Shown here in pieces: positions 31,984-40,742 of a stretch of 43,353 nucleotides of DNA. The notes under the pieces were generated by a model, which ran no database searches, was not told where the DNA came from, and saw only the letters and a list, made by a program, of their open reading frames with translations. The position numbers and the translations under genes are program-made. The DNA lies in the IMG/VR virus record IMGVR_UViG_3300045921_000562, positions 1-43,353 of that record; one strand, written 5' to 3'. The stretch is from a virus. Numbering within the stretch: the first letter of the stretch is position 1; each line of letters opens with the position of its first letter.

Positions 31984-33372
31984 ATGCTTACAGAAAATCT
32001 GCAATCCCTAATGAAGGCGTTGGAGGCAGGCAGCCAAAATGCAGCTCCTAGTACGCTTGTACAAGGTGCAGCATTACAGGTTGAGGACCTCTCAAACGTG
32101 ATGCAAAATGTTACTTTCAGCGATCAGCACATCAAAATGCAAAAGTCGTTGTCAGTAAAAGATGCTAAATCTCAGTTGGTACAGTTCAATCGCCAACTTG
32201 ACTACGGTATCTTTGGTGGTTCCGCCCAGTTCGAAGGTGGAATCGGTGAAGAGGACACTAGTTCGTTTGTACGAGCGGTGGTTCCGATGTCATACTACAG
32301 CACAACTCGTCGTGTAACCGTTGCTGCCAACATGATTGGCGCATTTGACGGTGTCAAGGCTGAGGATCGCGCTGCTGACGATGCTACCAAGAAATTGGCT
32401 GGCGACGTCGAGTTCGACATCTTCCACGGTCAAGCACATTTTTCAAACGCTGGTGCGTTTGATGGTAACGCTTTGGTTGTTGCGCAAATTCCAAACATGA
32501 TCGGTATCGATCAACAGATCCGTCAATCAGACGAGCAAGCTAACACTCAAGATTTAATGTTTGCTGAGTTCGGTTCTGATCAGTCCGTAGTTCTTGCGGC
32601 TAACGGTTCTTTGACTCAATCAATCATCGAGGACGCTGCTGTTCGTTCAGCTATGAACATGGGTGCCGCTGACAGTCTACACCTAGACCCAATCAGCCTA
32701 AGTGCCTACAACAAGATCGCCTACGCAAAAGAGCGTATCGTTCTTGCTGGTTCAGCGCAAGAAGCTTCTGGTGCCAACCTACGTCGTCAGTGGACATCTG
32801 CTGGTGAGATCGCTCTAGAGCCAAGCCGTTTCCTTTCTGGGAAAACTCGCGCTGCTCGTAGCCGTCCTGGTAGCCCCGCTGCTCCTGCTGCTCCTGCTCA
32901 AGCCGCTTTGGTAGGCGCTGGCTCTCTTTTAGAGGCTGGTACCTATCAATACCGCGTTACTGCAGTCAGCATGCGTGGTGAGTCTGTACAGTCTGCTGCT
33001 ACAGCCTCTACAGTAGCTTCTGATGGCGATGGCGTTCAGTTGACAATCACTCCTGTATCTGGCGCTCAGTACTACAACGTATACCGCTCTGCTAAAGACG
33101 GTAGCGCTGCTGATGTTAAGTTCATCGGTCGTGTACGTCAGGGTGCTGGCAACGCAGTGTTTATCGATCTTGGAAACAAATCTCCTGGATTCGTAAACGC
33201 CTACTTGCTACAGAAAGACACTATGGCTCTACATCAGCTTGCTCCATACAGCAAATTGAAGTTGGCTATCAGCGACCTTTCTCTTCCCGAGGCGCACTTT
33301 CGGTTTTTATGTTTAGCGATGTACCAACCTCGCAAAAACGTAGTTATCGACAACATCACTGGTCAACAGTAA
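31984..33372 (+). CDS. major capsid protein with inserted Fn3/Ig-like domain
   Basis: A 462-residue HK97-fold-type major capsid protein, downstream of scaffold and followed by a strong terminator. Typical capsid segments are the N-arm (residues 1-60), VVPMSYYSTTRRVTVAANM, FDIFHGQAHFSNA and, at the C-terminus, APYSKLKLAISDLSLPEAH with YQPRKNVVIDNITG. Residues about 295-400 are an inserted fibronectin III-like domain after a Pro/Ala linker: TYQYRVTAVSMRGE, SDGDGVQLTITPV and QYYNVYRSAKDG. The capsid fold then resumes, so the domain would be displayed on the capsid surface. All arginine codons are CGN (no AGA or AGG), unlike neighbouring genes, consistent with very high expression. AAGGAG lies 11 bases before ATG. 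Confidence 0.9.
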   Translation: MLTENLQSLMKALEAGSQNAAPSTLVQGAALQVEDLSNVMQNVTFSDQHIKMQKSLSVKDAKSQLVQFNRQLDYGIFGGSAQFEGGIGEEDTSSFVRAVVPMSYYSTTRRVTVAANMIGAFDGVKAEDRAADDATKKLAGDVEFDIFHGQAHFSNAGAFDGNALVVAQIPNMIGIDQQIRQSDEQANTQDLMFAEFGSDQSVVLAANGSLTQSIIEDAAVRSAMNMGAADSLHLDPISLSAYNKIAYAKERIVLAGSAQEASGANLRRQWTSAGEIALEPSRFLSGKTRAARSRPGSPAAPAAPAQAALVGAGSLLEAGTYQYRVTAVSMRGESVQSAATASTVASDGDGVQLTITPVSGAQYYNVYRSAKDGSAADVKFIGRVRQGAGNAVFIDLGNKSPGFVNAYLLQKDTMALHQLAPYSKLKLAISDLSLPEAHFRFLCLAMYQPRKNVVIDNITGQQ

Positions 33373-33411
33373 TCTCAAAATATTCTAATTATTTTAAATA
33401 GTTAGATTAAA

Positions 33412-33442
33412 AACCCCAGGTAGAAATATCTGGGGTTTTTTT
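33412..33442 (+). terminator. strong intrinsic terminator after capsid gene
   Basis: AACCCCAG stem, a 10-base loop and CTGGGGTT followed by TTTTT. It begins 40 bases after the capsid stop and ends the head transcript. Confidence 0.85.
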
Positions 33443-33466
33443 ATACCTTAAAAGAGCAAATATCTA

Positions 33467-33494
33467 TTGTATTTTACAAAAATACAGGCATAAT
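33467..33494 (+). promoter_or_regulatory. sigma70-like promoter candidate for nuclease-GNAT gene
   Basis: TTGTAT (33467-33472), a 16-base spacer and CATAAT (33489-33494), followed by AAGGAG and ATG 33514. It lies after the capsid terminator, so the mobile gene appears to carry its own promoter. Confidence 0.4.
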
Positions 33495-33513
33495 AAAGTC
33501 AAGGAGTGCAATT

Positions 33514-35067
33514 ATGCCAAATCACAATCGTATTACTGGAGAACTAGAGCACAAGGTTAGAGCGCTATGCGAAAAAGGATACAATGCTACTTATATAAGC
33601 AAGCAGTTGAAAGGCGAGGTCTCTAGGGAAACCATCAAAAAATGGGCGTTGAAACATAACTATACGTTGAACAAAAAAATATCCTCCAAGACCATAGACA
33701 TAAGACCTTATGTAGTTGATTGCTTAAAACAGGGGATGAATAGAAAACAAGTTCAAAAAAAATTCAAAATTAGCTTCGACATCGTCCGAAATATCTGTCT
33801 AGAAGAGGGCATCCTAATCAGAAATCGTTCCGCTGCAGCACTGGACAAGATCTTATCTAACGAAGAAGCAAGCTCTAAGCTTCCGGAAGGTAACGGTAAA
33901 GTTATAGGCTATAGTAAAGAAAGTAAAAAATACATAGTAAAAACCGACGATGGGTTTATATACTACAAATCTTCTGGTAAATTATTTCAAGGTGATCCAA
34001 GAAACAAGAGCGGTAAAAAAATTACCCTGGAGGACGTAAAAGCTCAACTCGATAAAATCGGATACGATTACTGCGATTCCTGGACGATTAAAAGAGAGCC
34101 ACTTAGGGCAATTTGTAGAAATTGCAAAAATATCAGACAAAACAAGCTAGCAAATTTCTTTTGGCAGCAGTGCCCCACATGCTCAAACAACGGCTCGTCA
34201 AAGACAGAACTGGAGATCCTTTCATGGCTTAAGGGCTTTTATCCAAATGTTTCTAAATTTTATTTTCCAGAAAACAAGACCAGACCAAAAGAAATCGATA
34301 TATACATTCCAGAGCTTAAGCTTGGTATAGAGTATTGTGGACTTTATTGGCATTCGGAGGAGCTGGAACAAGATAAGGCGCCTGAAAACAAACATTACCA
34401 AAAAATGCTTGCAGCTAACAAACTTGGAATAAGGCTAATAACCATTTTTGAAAACGAATGGAAAGAAAAAGAATCTCAAATCAAGGGCTTTCTGCTTTCA
34501 GCTATAGGTAAAAACTCAGAGAAGGTATACGCAAGAGACTGTACTGTTTCTGAGATCCGAATAAAAGAATCTGAAGAGTTTTTTGATAAGTACCACATAC
34601 AGGGTGCTCCTTCGAATTCTTACGTAGTTTTTGGAATATTTTACAAAGGTGAGCTTGTGGGCGCTATGGATGGCGGTGGACACCCTAGAAAGCCAACTAA
34701 GGACAGGGATACTCTATATCTCAATAGGTTGTGCTTTAAAAGCGATCTTACTGTGACCGGTGGGTCGTCAAGGCTTTTTTCTGCGTTAAAAAAATATGCT
34801 AGAAAAAATGGATACAAAAGGGTCATCTCCTGGTCGGACAACAGGTGGTCAGAGGGAGCTGTGTATACTAAATTAGGGTTTAGGTTCGATTCTCAAAAGC
34901 TGAAGGGAAGGGGTCTTATGGACGGTTCTATTTGGCCTGATTTCCATTACGTTTTAAACGGTAGGCTTTATCCTAGATCTCTTCCTGCCAACCTAGGGGT
35001 GATCAATAAGGAAGACCTACCAAAGATATACGATTGCGGCAAGAAACGATGGGTTTTCGACCTATAG
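33514..35067 (+). CDS. HTH-zinc-nuclease-GNAT mobile endonuclease (long form)
   Basis: A 517-residue multidomain protein. Domains in order: a resolvase-type helix-turn-helix (5-48), a second HTH (65-105), a linker, a zinc ribbon with Cys201, Cys204, Cys220 and Cys223, and a Vsr/PD-(D/E)XK-like nuclease (225-350). The nuclease has EIDIYIPELKLGIEYC (Asp262, Glu273), LYWHSE (His280) and ITIFENEWKEKE. A GNAT-like domain follows (360-480) with KYHIQGAP, TLYLNRLCF and SWSDNRWSEGAVYTKLGF. The end IYDCGKKRWVFDL matches the 16166-17005 product. It has its own AAGGAG and promoter candidate, and lies after the capsid terminator. Nuclease and acetyltransferase-like activities are inferred from motifs. 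The fusion could give target cutting plus a modification, as in Mom-type GNATs, but that is speculative. Confidence 0.78.
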   Translation: MPNHNRITGELEHKVRALCEKGYNATYISKQLKGEVSRETIKKWALKHNYTLNKKISSKTIDIRPYVVDCLKQGMNRKQVQKKFKISFDIVRNICLEEGILIRNRSAAALDKILSNEEASSKLPEGNGKVIGYSKESKKYIVKTDDGFIYYKSSGKLFQGDPRNKSGKKITLEDVKAQLDKIGYDYCDSWTIKREPLRAICRNCKNIRQNKLANFFWQQCPTCSNNGSSKTELEILSWLKGFYPNVSKFYFPENKTRPKEIDIYIPELKLGIEYCGLYWHSEELEQDKAPENKHYQKMLAANKLGIRLITIFENEWKEKESQIKGFLLSAIGKNSEKVYARDCTVSEIRIKESEEFFDKYHIQGAPSNSYVVFGIFYKGELVGAMDGGGHPRKPTKDRDTLYLNRLCFKSDLTVTGGSSRLFSALKKYARKNGYKRVISWSDNRWSEGAVYTKLGFRFDSQKLKGRGLMDGSIWPDFHYVLNGRLYPRSLPANLGVINKEDLPKIYDCGKKRWVFDL

Positions 35068-35071
35068 AGCC

Positions 35072-35086
35072 CTAATCTTAACTATG
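35072..35086 (+). promoter_or_regulatory. CAATCTT-type candidate promoter element
   Basis: CTAATCTTAACTATG follows the nuclease-GNAT stop and precedes ATG 35136 by about 50 bases. It shares AATCTT-A/T-A with the elements at 1115-1130 and 30550-30535. Confidence 0.35.
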
Positions 35087-35135
35087 TAGCAGTTTGCTAC
35101 CTTTCCCTGGATGGCTAGGGAACGGAAGGTTAGGT

Positions 35136-36269
35136 ATGTTTATAGAGAAAAAACGCAAAGGCGTCTCTCCACGCCCACTTACGTCTGATGGAACCACAAA
35201 TGGTGTCATCACTCTTGCCGACACCTCTGACCTATTTGTCAAACAAATCATCTTCCTAGTCTCAAACACCCAACAACCCAGAGAACTTGAGATAAAGCGG
35301 TTCATAAATCGCACCACGTTCAAGGTGGGGCCTAAGGGTTCCAACATACAGTCCTATTCAGACGTTTCAGACTTCTTAGTTTCTGATGGCGCCATACTTT
35401 CAGCTCCCGAACAGGATAGGCCTGCGATCACCGAAAAAGAGCACGAAAGGGCAGTGTACGCAGAAGAGCCCATCGTAGCTAAGCGTTCTGTCCTTGTAGA
35501 TGATTTTGGCGATTATTACAATACTGACAATAGGCTCCCTGTAGATATAGGAACCAACATATCACTAGAAGGTGATCTGGCGGTGAACCTAGATGCGGTT
35601 GAAAACACGGTCAACCCAGACAACGTGTTCATGGTGGGGTCCGAGAATGGTACCAAAAACGGAGTAAGGCACGTTGCCAGAGTCGATTCCGAACTCGACC
35701 TTAGGGTTGGCATAAGCGATGGAAACAATAAGGCCACAGTAAACGGAAGTGGAGAACTTCTTGTCACAGACTCTGCGGTAGCTTTAACACTTTCTTCTAT
35801 AGCTACGCTTCTAACAAGTATCGATGCTGGCATCCCTGTGAGTTTAGGCCAAACAACAATGGCAAACTCCATGCCTGTTACTATAGCTTCTGATCAAACC
35901 GCAATCCCGGTAACTGGACCGCTTACAGATGCGGAGCTAAGGGCATCTCCCATAGAAGTAACGGGTGATTTATCTGTCGTTTTGACAGATGAGCCTATAA
36001 AAATATCAGGAACAGAGAATGGGCAACCTAACGGACCCGAGTTTCCTTTTGTAAATAATTTAGTTCAACAAATTTTGAAAGCAAAAGATAGGACTGGGAC
36101 GATTTCATACGCTGACTTTGGAACAAAAAATCAGCGAATCACGAGCCTAACATACACAGCGCCTAGTATTGGCGTAGGCCCTGGGTTTACAGCGGTTAAA
36201 ACTTTTACATACACACTAGTCGGGAACAGATATCGAAGAGATACACCCGGCGATTGGTCTTTAGTTTAA
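35136..36269 (+). CDS. virion structural protein, tail or baseplate type
   Basis: A 377-residue protein. ATG 35136, with GGAAGG upstream, is chosen over a TTG at 35094. The N-terminal part is beta rich (GTTNGVITLADTSDLFVKQ, IIFLVSNTQQPRELEIKRF). The middle is a region with Val/Thr/Ser/Asp repeats (SLEGDLAVNLDAVENTVN), typical of phage fibre or baseplate proteins. The C-terminus is RTGTISYADFGTKNQRI and TFTYTLVGNRYRRDTP. No catalytic motif. It opens the 35-40.7 kb structural operon. Confidence 0.65.
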   Translation: MFIEKKRKGVSPRPLTSDGTTNGVITLADTSDLFVKQIIFLVSNTQQPRELEIKRFINRTTFKVGPKGSNIQSYSDVSDFLVSDGAILSAPEQDRPAITEKEHERAVYAEEPIVAKRSVLVDDFGDYYNTDNRLPVDIGTNISLEGDLAVNLDAVENTVNPDNVFMVGSENGTKNGVRHVARVDSELDLRVGISDGNNKATVNGSGELLVTDSAVALTLSSIATLLTSIDAGIPVSLGQTTMANSMPVTIASDQTAIPVTGPLTDAELRASPIEVTGDLSVVLTDEPIKISGTENGQPNGPEFPFVNNLVQQILKAKDRTGTISYADFGTKNQRITSLTYTAPSIGVGPGFTAVKTFTYTLVGNRYRRDTPGDWSLV

Positions 36270-36281
36270 AAAGGAGAATTT

Positions 36282-38360
36282 ATGAAACTTTACAAAGCAG
36301 ATCTTTTAAATGACGTAGTTAGTGTTTACGACCAAACAAAGACTACGATACAGGGTCGAGTATTTCAAAAAACAATAAACGGAACTCCGGTTTTGGGTCC
36401 TCCCGTATCAAAATTTATAGATGTCCAAACCGATGCTGCTGAAAACCCTTCTCAGATTTATTGCACAGAAAACGGAAGGTTGTTTTCTACTGGAGCAATC
36501 GTAAATGGTGGAACTTACGACACTTTGCCATTAATTCTTCATTCGTTTGATTTTAATACAGGAACGTATAACTATATAGGTAAGATAATTATTCAACTTC
36601 CTAACGTTGCCGCCCAGGTTCACACCATTAGATCTATCAAAGCTATAGATACCGGAAATACTGGTTGGAAAATTTTCATAACGACCACATCTACCGTTGC
36701 GATATCTGGTGGTACGTTTTTGGTAAATAATATTGATCTAGCGGATTTTGTTCAGGTAGGATTTCCAACAATCCCTATGGCAACTTCTTCAAATGCTAAA
36801 GCTGTATACCTACTACAAGATCCAGCCAATATTGGAGTAAACCAACTTCAAATTGCGTCAGTAGGTTCAGTATTAAGCCAATCCACCAATAGGCTTTATG
36901 TTCATAACGGTACGGCGACAACACACCAATATTATGTATATAGTACGAACACTGCACCAACTTACACCTCTAGCTCAGTTACGGTGTCAGTTGGATCTCC
37001 AGGAGTTGTTTCTCATGCTGGACATACGTTTCTTAATAACGCCCCCTTGGTTTTTTCAGCAGGAACTCTGCCTACCGGACTTACTGTAGGAACTATCTAT
37101 TTTGCAAGAAACGTAGTTGCTGGAGTTAGCTACGAACTGTCAGCAACATCTGGCGGAGCTTCAATTAATACTACGGGATCACCTTCTGTTGGCGCTGTGA
37201 TTGGTAGGGCCTGGGGAACTACAGGATCTAACTGGGTTCACAAAACAGGAAACCTTCCTGCTTTATCTGGAACACTTCTATCTAACGATTCAGAAGATTT
37301 AGCTATTCCAACTAACGCTCCTGTAAATGGCGGAACGCTAAATGGTAACGAATGTGCGTTTTTCGCATCTACAAACAGTCTTTATTTAGGTTTATTGTCA
37401 GAGTTAACTTCCGGAGCTACATCCTGGCCTTCATTAACTACGTCTAATATTTTAGGAACATCAAATCAAATCACCGCACCTACAGCAACTTTTGCATCGT
37501 GGTCTTCTGTATTAGATGCTGCCACATACAGTACGAACGTATCGAAGTTTATTACAAAACAGGTACAAAATAACGTGATTATATCGAATACGGGAGAACT
37601 TAATAACCAATACTACGAAGGCTTCAATCCTCCTACAGTAAATTTGGGATTAGTAACAGTTACTGGTATGGATAATGCTAATGGTTGGCTTTTTGTATCT
37701 GGTGGAACTGCAGGACAAAGAGGAATTATTGCAGTCGATTTTAGGTCCGATACAGAATACAACTATTCGTATATTGTTACAAAAGTGTTCAGCAATCCAT
37801 TTACCGCACTAACAGCAATTTCTTCTTATGAGGAGCTATGGGATCTCACTGGTAACGTGCGGGTTCAATATCGAACTTCTGGTTTTGCATCTATCTCAGG
37901 CGGCTGGACTGATCTAACTAGCTATTCTGAACTTAATGTTGCGATTACATCTCAAATTCAATTTAAAATAAGTTTTAGGATGCAATCTGAGGGTAGCTCA
38001 TCTCCTGCTCAAATCAAAGAATTGTTGTACGGAATTATGAATGATTCTGAAATTTCAGATAATTGGGAATTTTCTCAAGCCAACTCTAGCGGCAATGTTC
38101 CAACAAGATCAGCATTTAGGCTTAAAAAGGTTTATTCTTCTGCAGTACCTCAATTGTTTTTTAGGGCAAGAGATTTATCAAATGCTTTATTGATTACAAA
38201 CAACACGGTAGCAAATGCTGCAAATTTTGAATATTCAACTGACAATGGTGTTACCTGGTTACCTTTGGGAACAATTCCAAACGTAGTAGGGACTTTACTT
38301 CGATATAGCTTTACAACTCCTCCTGGCGTAGATGTTAGGCCATCCATTAGAGAGAGCTAG
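36282..38360 (+). CDS. large tail-fibre or baseplate-like structural protein
   Basis: A 692-residue beta-rich protein with Thr, Ser, Gly and Asn abundance and AAGGAG upstream. It contains a region typical of phage structural proteins: SHAGHTFLNNAPLVFSAGTL, then LPTGLTVGTIYFARNVVAG. Several repeated short loops suggest beta-helix or carbohydrate-binding folds. The C-terminal part has Asn/Tyr-rich strands (FQISFRM-type and NFEYSTDNGVTWLPLG). It likely contacts the host or forms a baseplate wedge component. The family could not be named. Confidence 0.65.
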   Translation: MKLYKADLLNDVVSVYDQTKTTIQGRVFQKTINGTPVLGPPVSKFIDVQTDAAENPSQIYCTENGRLFSTGAIVNGGTYDTLPLILHSFDFNTGTYNYIGKIIIQLPNVAAQVHTIRSIKAIDTGNTGWKIFITTTSTVAISGGTFLVNNIDLADFVQVGFPTIPMATSSNAKAVYLLQDPANIGVNQLQIASVGSVLSQSTNRLYVHNGTATTHQYYVYSTNTAPTYTSSSVTVSVGSPGVVSHAGHTFLNNAPLVFSAGTLPTGLTVGTIYFARNVVAGVSYELSATSGGASINTTGSPSVGAVIGRAWGTTGSNWVHKTGNLPALSGTLLSNDSEDLAIPTNAPVNGGTLNGNECAFFASTNSLYLGLLSELTSGATSWPSLTTSNILGTSNQITAPTATFASWSSVLDAATYSTNVSKFITKQVQNNVIISNTGELNNQYYEGFNPPTVNLGLVTVTGMDNANGWLFVSGGTAGQRGIIAVDFRSDTEYNYSYIVTKVFSNPFTALTAISSYEELWDLTGNVRVQYRTSGFASISGGWTDLTSYSELNVAITSQIQFKISFRMQSEGSSSPAQIKELLYGIMNDSEISDNWEFSQANSSGNVPTRSAFRLKKVYSSAVPQLFFRARDLSNALLITNNTVANAANFEYSTDNGVTWLPLGTIPNVVGTLLRYSFTTPPGVDVRPSIRES

Positions 38361-38362
38361 TT

Positions 38363-39715
38363 ATGGCTATTGATTTTTTAGTAAACAATAATTTTTATCA
38401 ACCAACAAGCGAAGCGTGTATCGTAGATCTCACTCCTCCTACTTTTTCTGGGATCAACTTCCTAGATGTAGAATCTAGAGGGCAGATTAGGGCAGGATGG
38501 TCCGCAGCAAGTGACAGCACTCCTCCTATTCGGTACGAAGTTTACATTCAGGCCACAACACCGACCGGTTTGTTTAGCTTGAGCAATATCATAGCCTCGA
38601 CTCCCAACCTACAATATGACATATTTACCCTTCCAGATGGATCATTTCTTCAAAACGGGGTCACATATTTTGTAGGAGTTAGGGCTGTAGATGGAGTGGG
38701 AAACAGGGACAACAATACTGCAAGCCAAAGCGTCATTTCAACAGGCGTTCTTACCTCTATTGACACCTACGAAGTGGATGGTACTTTTGCTGTAGATGGA
38801 AATAACAATTTTACACTTAAAGTCTGGGGAAATAAAAACGGAAGTTTGGCCATATCTCCAAGTGCAGTCTTAGGAGCAGCTAGCTACCAAGTTTATGACG
38901 GTGATGGGAACGCAGTTATCGGAATGAGCGGATCTGACCCTTCTCCTAATTCAGAGGGTTTATATGTTTTTTCTCCAGTACCGAATCTGCTAGATAGACT
39001 TAACAATAGCTACAGTGTGAGAATTTCAATCAGTATAGATGGTGAAGATAGGGTTAACTTCATACCAATACCATCTTTTGAAAAACACTACATGATTGAT
39101 GGCGTGGCTGATATTAATGACTCTGGACAGATACTAGGTTCTTTTTGGGTTAGTAGGAATGGTTTGATAGTAACCACAGGCCTAGGTACAGGCTCATATC
39201 AGCTATATGATTCTGAGGGAAATCTGATACCAGTCTCTGAGACAGGAATAATTCCAGACGCTAATGGATTCTTTGTAATATCTCCAGTAACCTTTCCTGG
39301 CCCACTGGACACGAGCAAGGGATTCGTGGCTAAGGTTACGCTGACGGTTGACGGAGTAACCCATACGCAAAATCTAGTGTTAGGAAATGATCCAGAAGTT
39401 TACGACAATAAGGCAGTATTTTCTATCAATGCTTTAAATCAGCTAAGAGCTACTTTTTGGACCACAAAAAACAACCAACAGTTGTCTGGCGCCACCTTAG
39501 GAACTGCTAGCTACCAAATTTACGACGCTAGCGGGGCGCCTGTTGCAGGTTTGACTGAATCGGGTATTGCTGCCGATTCTAATGGATATTATCACATAAC
39601 ACCGGTACTCGCTACGCTGATCACAGATCTAACACACTACACGGCTAAGATCACGATAGTTGTGGCTGGACAAGATAGGGTATCAACCAGAGCGTTTACG
39701 TTGTTGGGGACTTAA
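38363..39715 (+). CDS. structural protein with Fn3-like domain and three tandem beta repeats
   Basis: A 450-residue protein. Residues 20-125 look like a fibronectin III-like domain (RAGWSAASDSTPPIRYEVYI, TYFVGVRAVDGVGN). Residues 130-448 comprise three tandem repeats of about 105 residues. Each starts near Y-x-V/I-D-G/N, carries SYQVYDGDGN / SYQLYDSEGN / SYQIYDASGA and ends in beta strands with V-x-I/L-x-V. Such arrays are typical of phage fibres or adhesins. It is preceded by a 2-base gap and followed by a TAATG overlap. The binding target is unknown. Confidence 0.7.
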   Translation: MAIDFLVNNNFYQPTSEACIVDLTPPTFSGINFLDVESRGQIRAGWSAASDSTPPIRYEVYIQATTPTGLFSLSNIIASTPNLQYDIFTLPDGSFLQNGVTYFVGVRAVDGVGNRDNNTASQSVISTGVLTSIDTYEVDGTFAVDGNNNFTLKVWGNKNGSLAISPSAVLGAASYQVYDGDGNAVIGMSGSDPSPNSEGLYVFSPVPNLLDRLNNSYSVRISISIDGEDRVNFIPIPSFEKHYMIDGVADINDSGQILGSFWVSRNGLIVTTGLGTGSYQLYDSEGNLIPVSETGIIPDANGFFVISPVTFPGPLDTSKGFVAKVTLTVDGVTHTQNLVLGNDPEVYDNKAVFSINALNQLRATFWTTKNNQQLSGATLGTASYQIYDASGAPVAGLTESGIAADSNGYYHITPVLATLITDLTHYTAKITIVVAGQDRVSTRAFTLLGT

Positions 39716-40260
39716 TGGCAATATCGAGAAAGCTCATAGCTCATGACGATACTCAGACGGCTCAGTGGTTGAAAACCGACCACTCAAGCCGGTATATAGA
39801 AAATCACAATGAGGAGTGGCAATTCTTGTTTGGGCCAGATAGTGCTCTAAATAACGCAACACAGATCGTGAAGCTTGCGGCTAAATTTGATGAGAATAGT
39901 TTTGATAACATCCAGATAGCAGCATATCTTTACGATGCAAAAAACAATGCAATATCTAACGCCGCTAGCTGCCAGTTCGATATATTTGTAGTTTCGGCCC
40001 CTGATTGGACAGAAAACTTCCTAGTAAGTCTTAGTGGTTCGCAGCTTCCTAACTCCTACTACTATGCCAACCCTACCCTATCCGGGATAGGAAGTCTAGA
40101 TTTTTTTGGTGGAGACACCCTGATGATTCAGGCGACCATGGTAAGGCTTGGCATCACATATAGAGAAAGAATCTACGTAAATCATCTGGGTATTTTTGAC
40201 AACATTACAAGACTTAGGGGTGATGTTGAGTTTTTAGAAGTGACTAAAAAGGACGAGTAA
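39715..40260 (+). CDS. fibre-module hypothetical protein
   Basis: A 181-residue protein whose ATG overlaps the upstream stop (TAATG). It is beta rich with Asp/Asn/Ser (LAAKFDENSFDNIQIAAYLY, DWTENFLVSLSGSQLPNSYY). A receptor-binding or fibre tip role fits its place after the Fn3-repeat protein. No family was recognised. Confidence 0.6.
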   Translation: MAISRKLIAHDDTQTAQWLKTDHSSRYIENHNEEWQFLFGPDSALNNATQIVKLAAKFDENSFDNIQIAAYLYDAKNNAISNAASCQFDIFVVSAPDWTENFLVSLSGSQLPNSYYYANPTLSGIGSLDFFGGDTLMIQATMVRLGITYRERIYVNHLGIFDNITRLRGDVEFLEVTKKDE

Positions 40261-40261
40261 G

Positions 40262-40741
40262 ATGAGAAAGTATGCCATAATTTACAATGATGTGGTTGCT
40301 GCGATTGAACAGATTAAAGACGAAGATGTAGCCAATCGAGCAAAAGAAGTGCAGATGCTTATTGATGTTGAAGATATGGTTCCTGCCCCGTCAGTTGGTT
40401 GGGTGCTTAACGGAAATAAATTGGAGATTCCGCAAAATCTTGGTCATCGCGAGATTTTTGAGATCGATCTAAACCGTAGAAAGTCTAAGTTTGGATTGGA
40501 GCTTGCTCAGAATGCGGTAGACAGAATGGGGGCTAGAAATAAGATTTTAAACAAAACCGGATCACAGGTATCAGCACTACTTAATTCTCTTCTTGTCGTA
40601 AAGTCTCTGATGGAGACAGGAGCATTGGGGACAGCTAGGGGCATGTGCTCTCAGCTAAAAGCTCCATATTCTGAGTATGCTGACATATTCGATTTTGTTA
40701 TAGAGCAGATAAACTGGTTTGAAGGTAATTTTGGACTATAG
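40262..40741 (+). CDS. fibre-assembly-like hypothetical protein
   Basis: A 159-residue protein. The N-terminal part (RKYAIIYNDVVAAIEQIKDE) and AVDRMGARNKILNKTG give a mixed alpha/beta protein, with a helical C-terminus (YSEYADIFDFVIEQINWFEG). Its position at the end of a fibre module suggests an assembly chaperone or baseplate accessory protein, but no motif supports a firm call. Confidence 0.55.
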   Translation: MRKYAIIYNDVVAAIEQIKDEDVANRAKEVQMLIDVEDMVPAPSVGWVLNGNKLEIPQNLGHREIFEIDLNRRKSKFGLELAQNAVDRMGARNKILNKTGSQVSALLNSLLVVKSLMETGALGTARGMCSQLKAPYSEYADIFDFVIEQINWFEGNFGL

Positions 40742-40742
40742 G

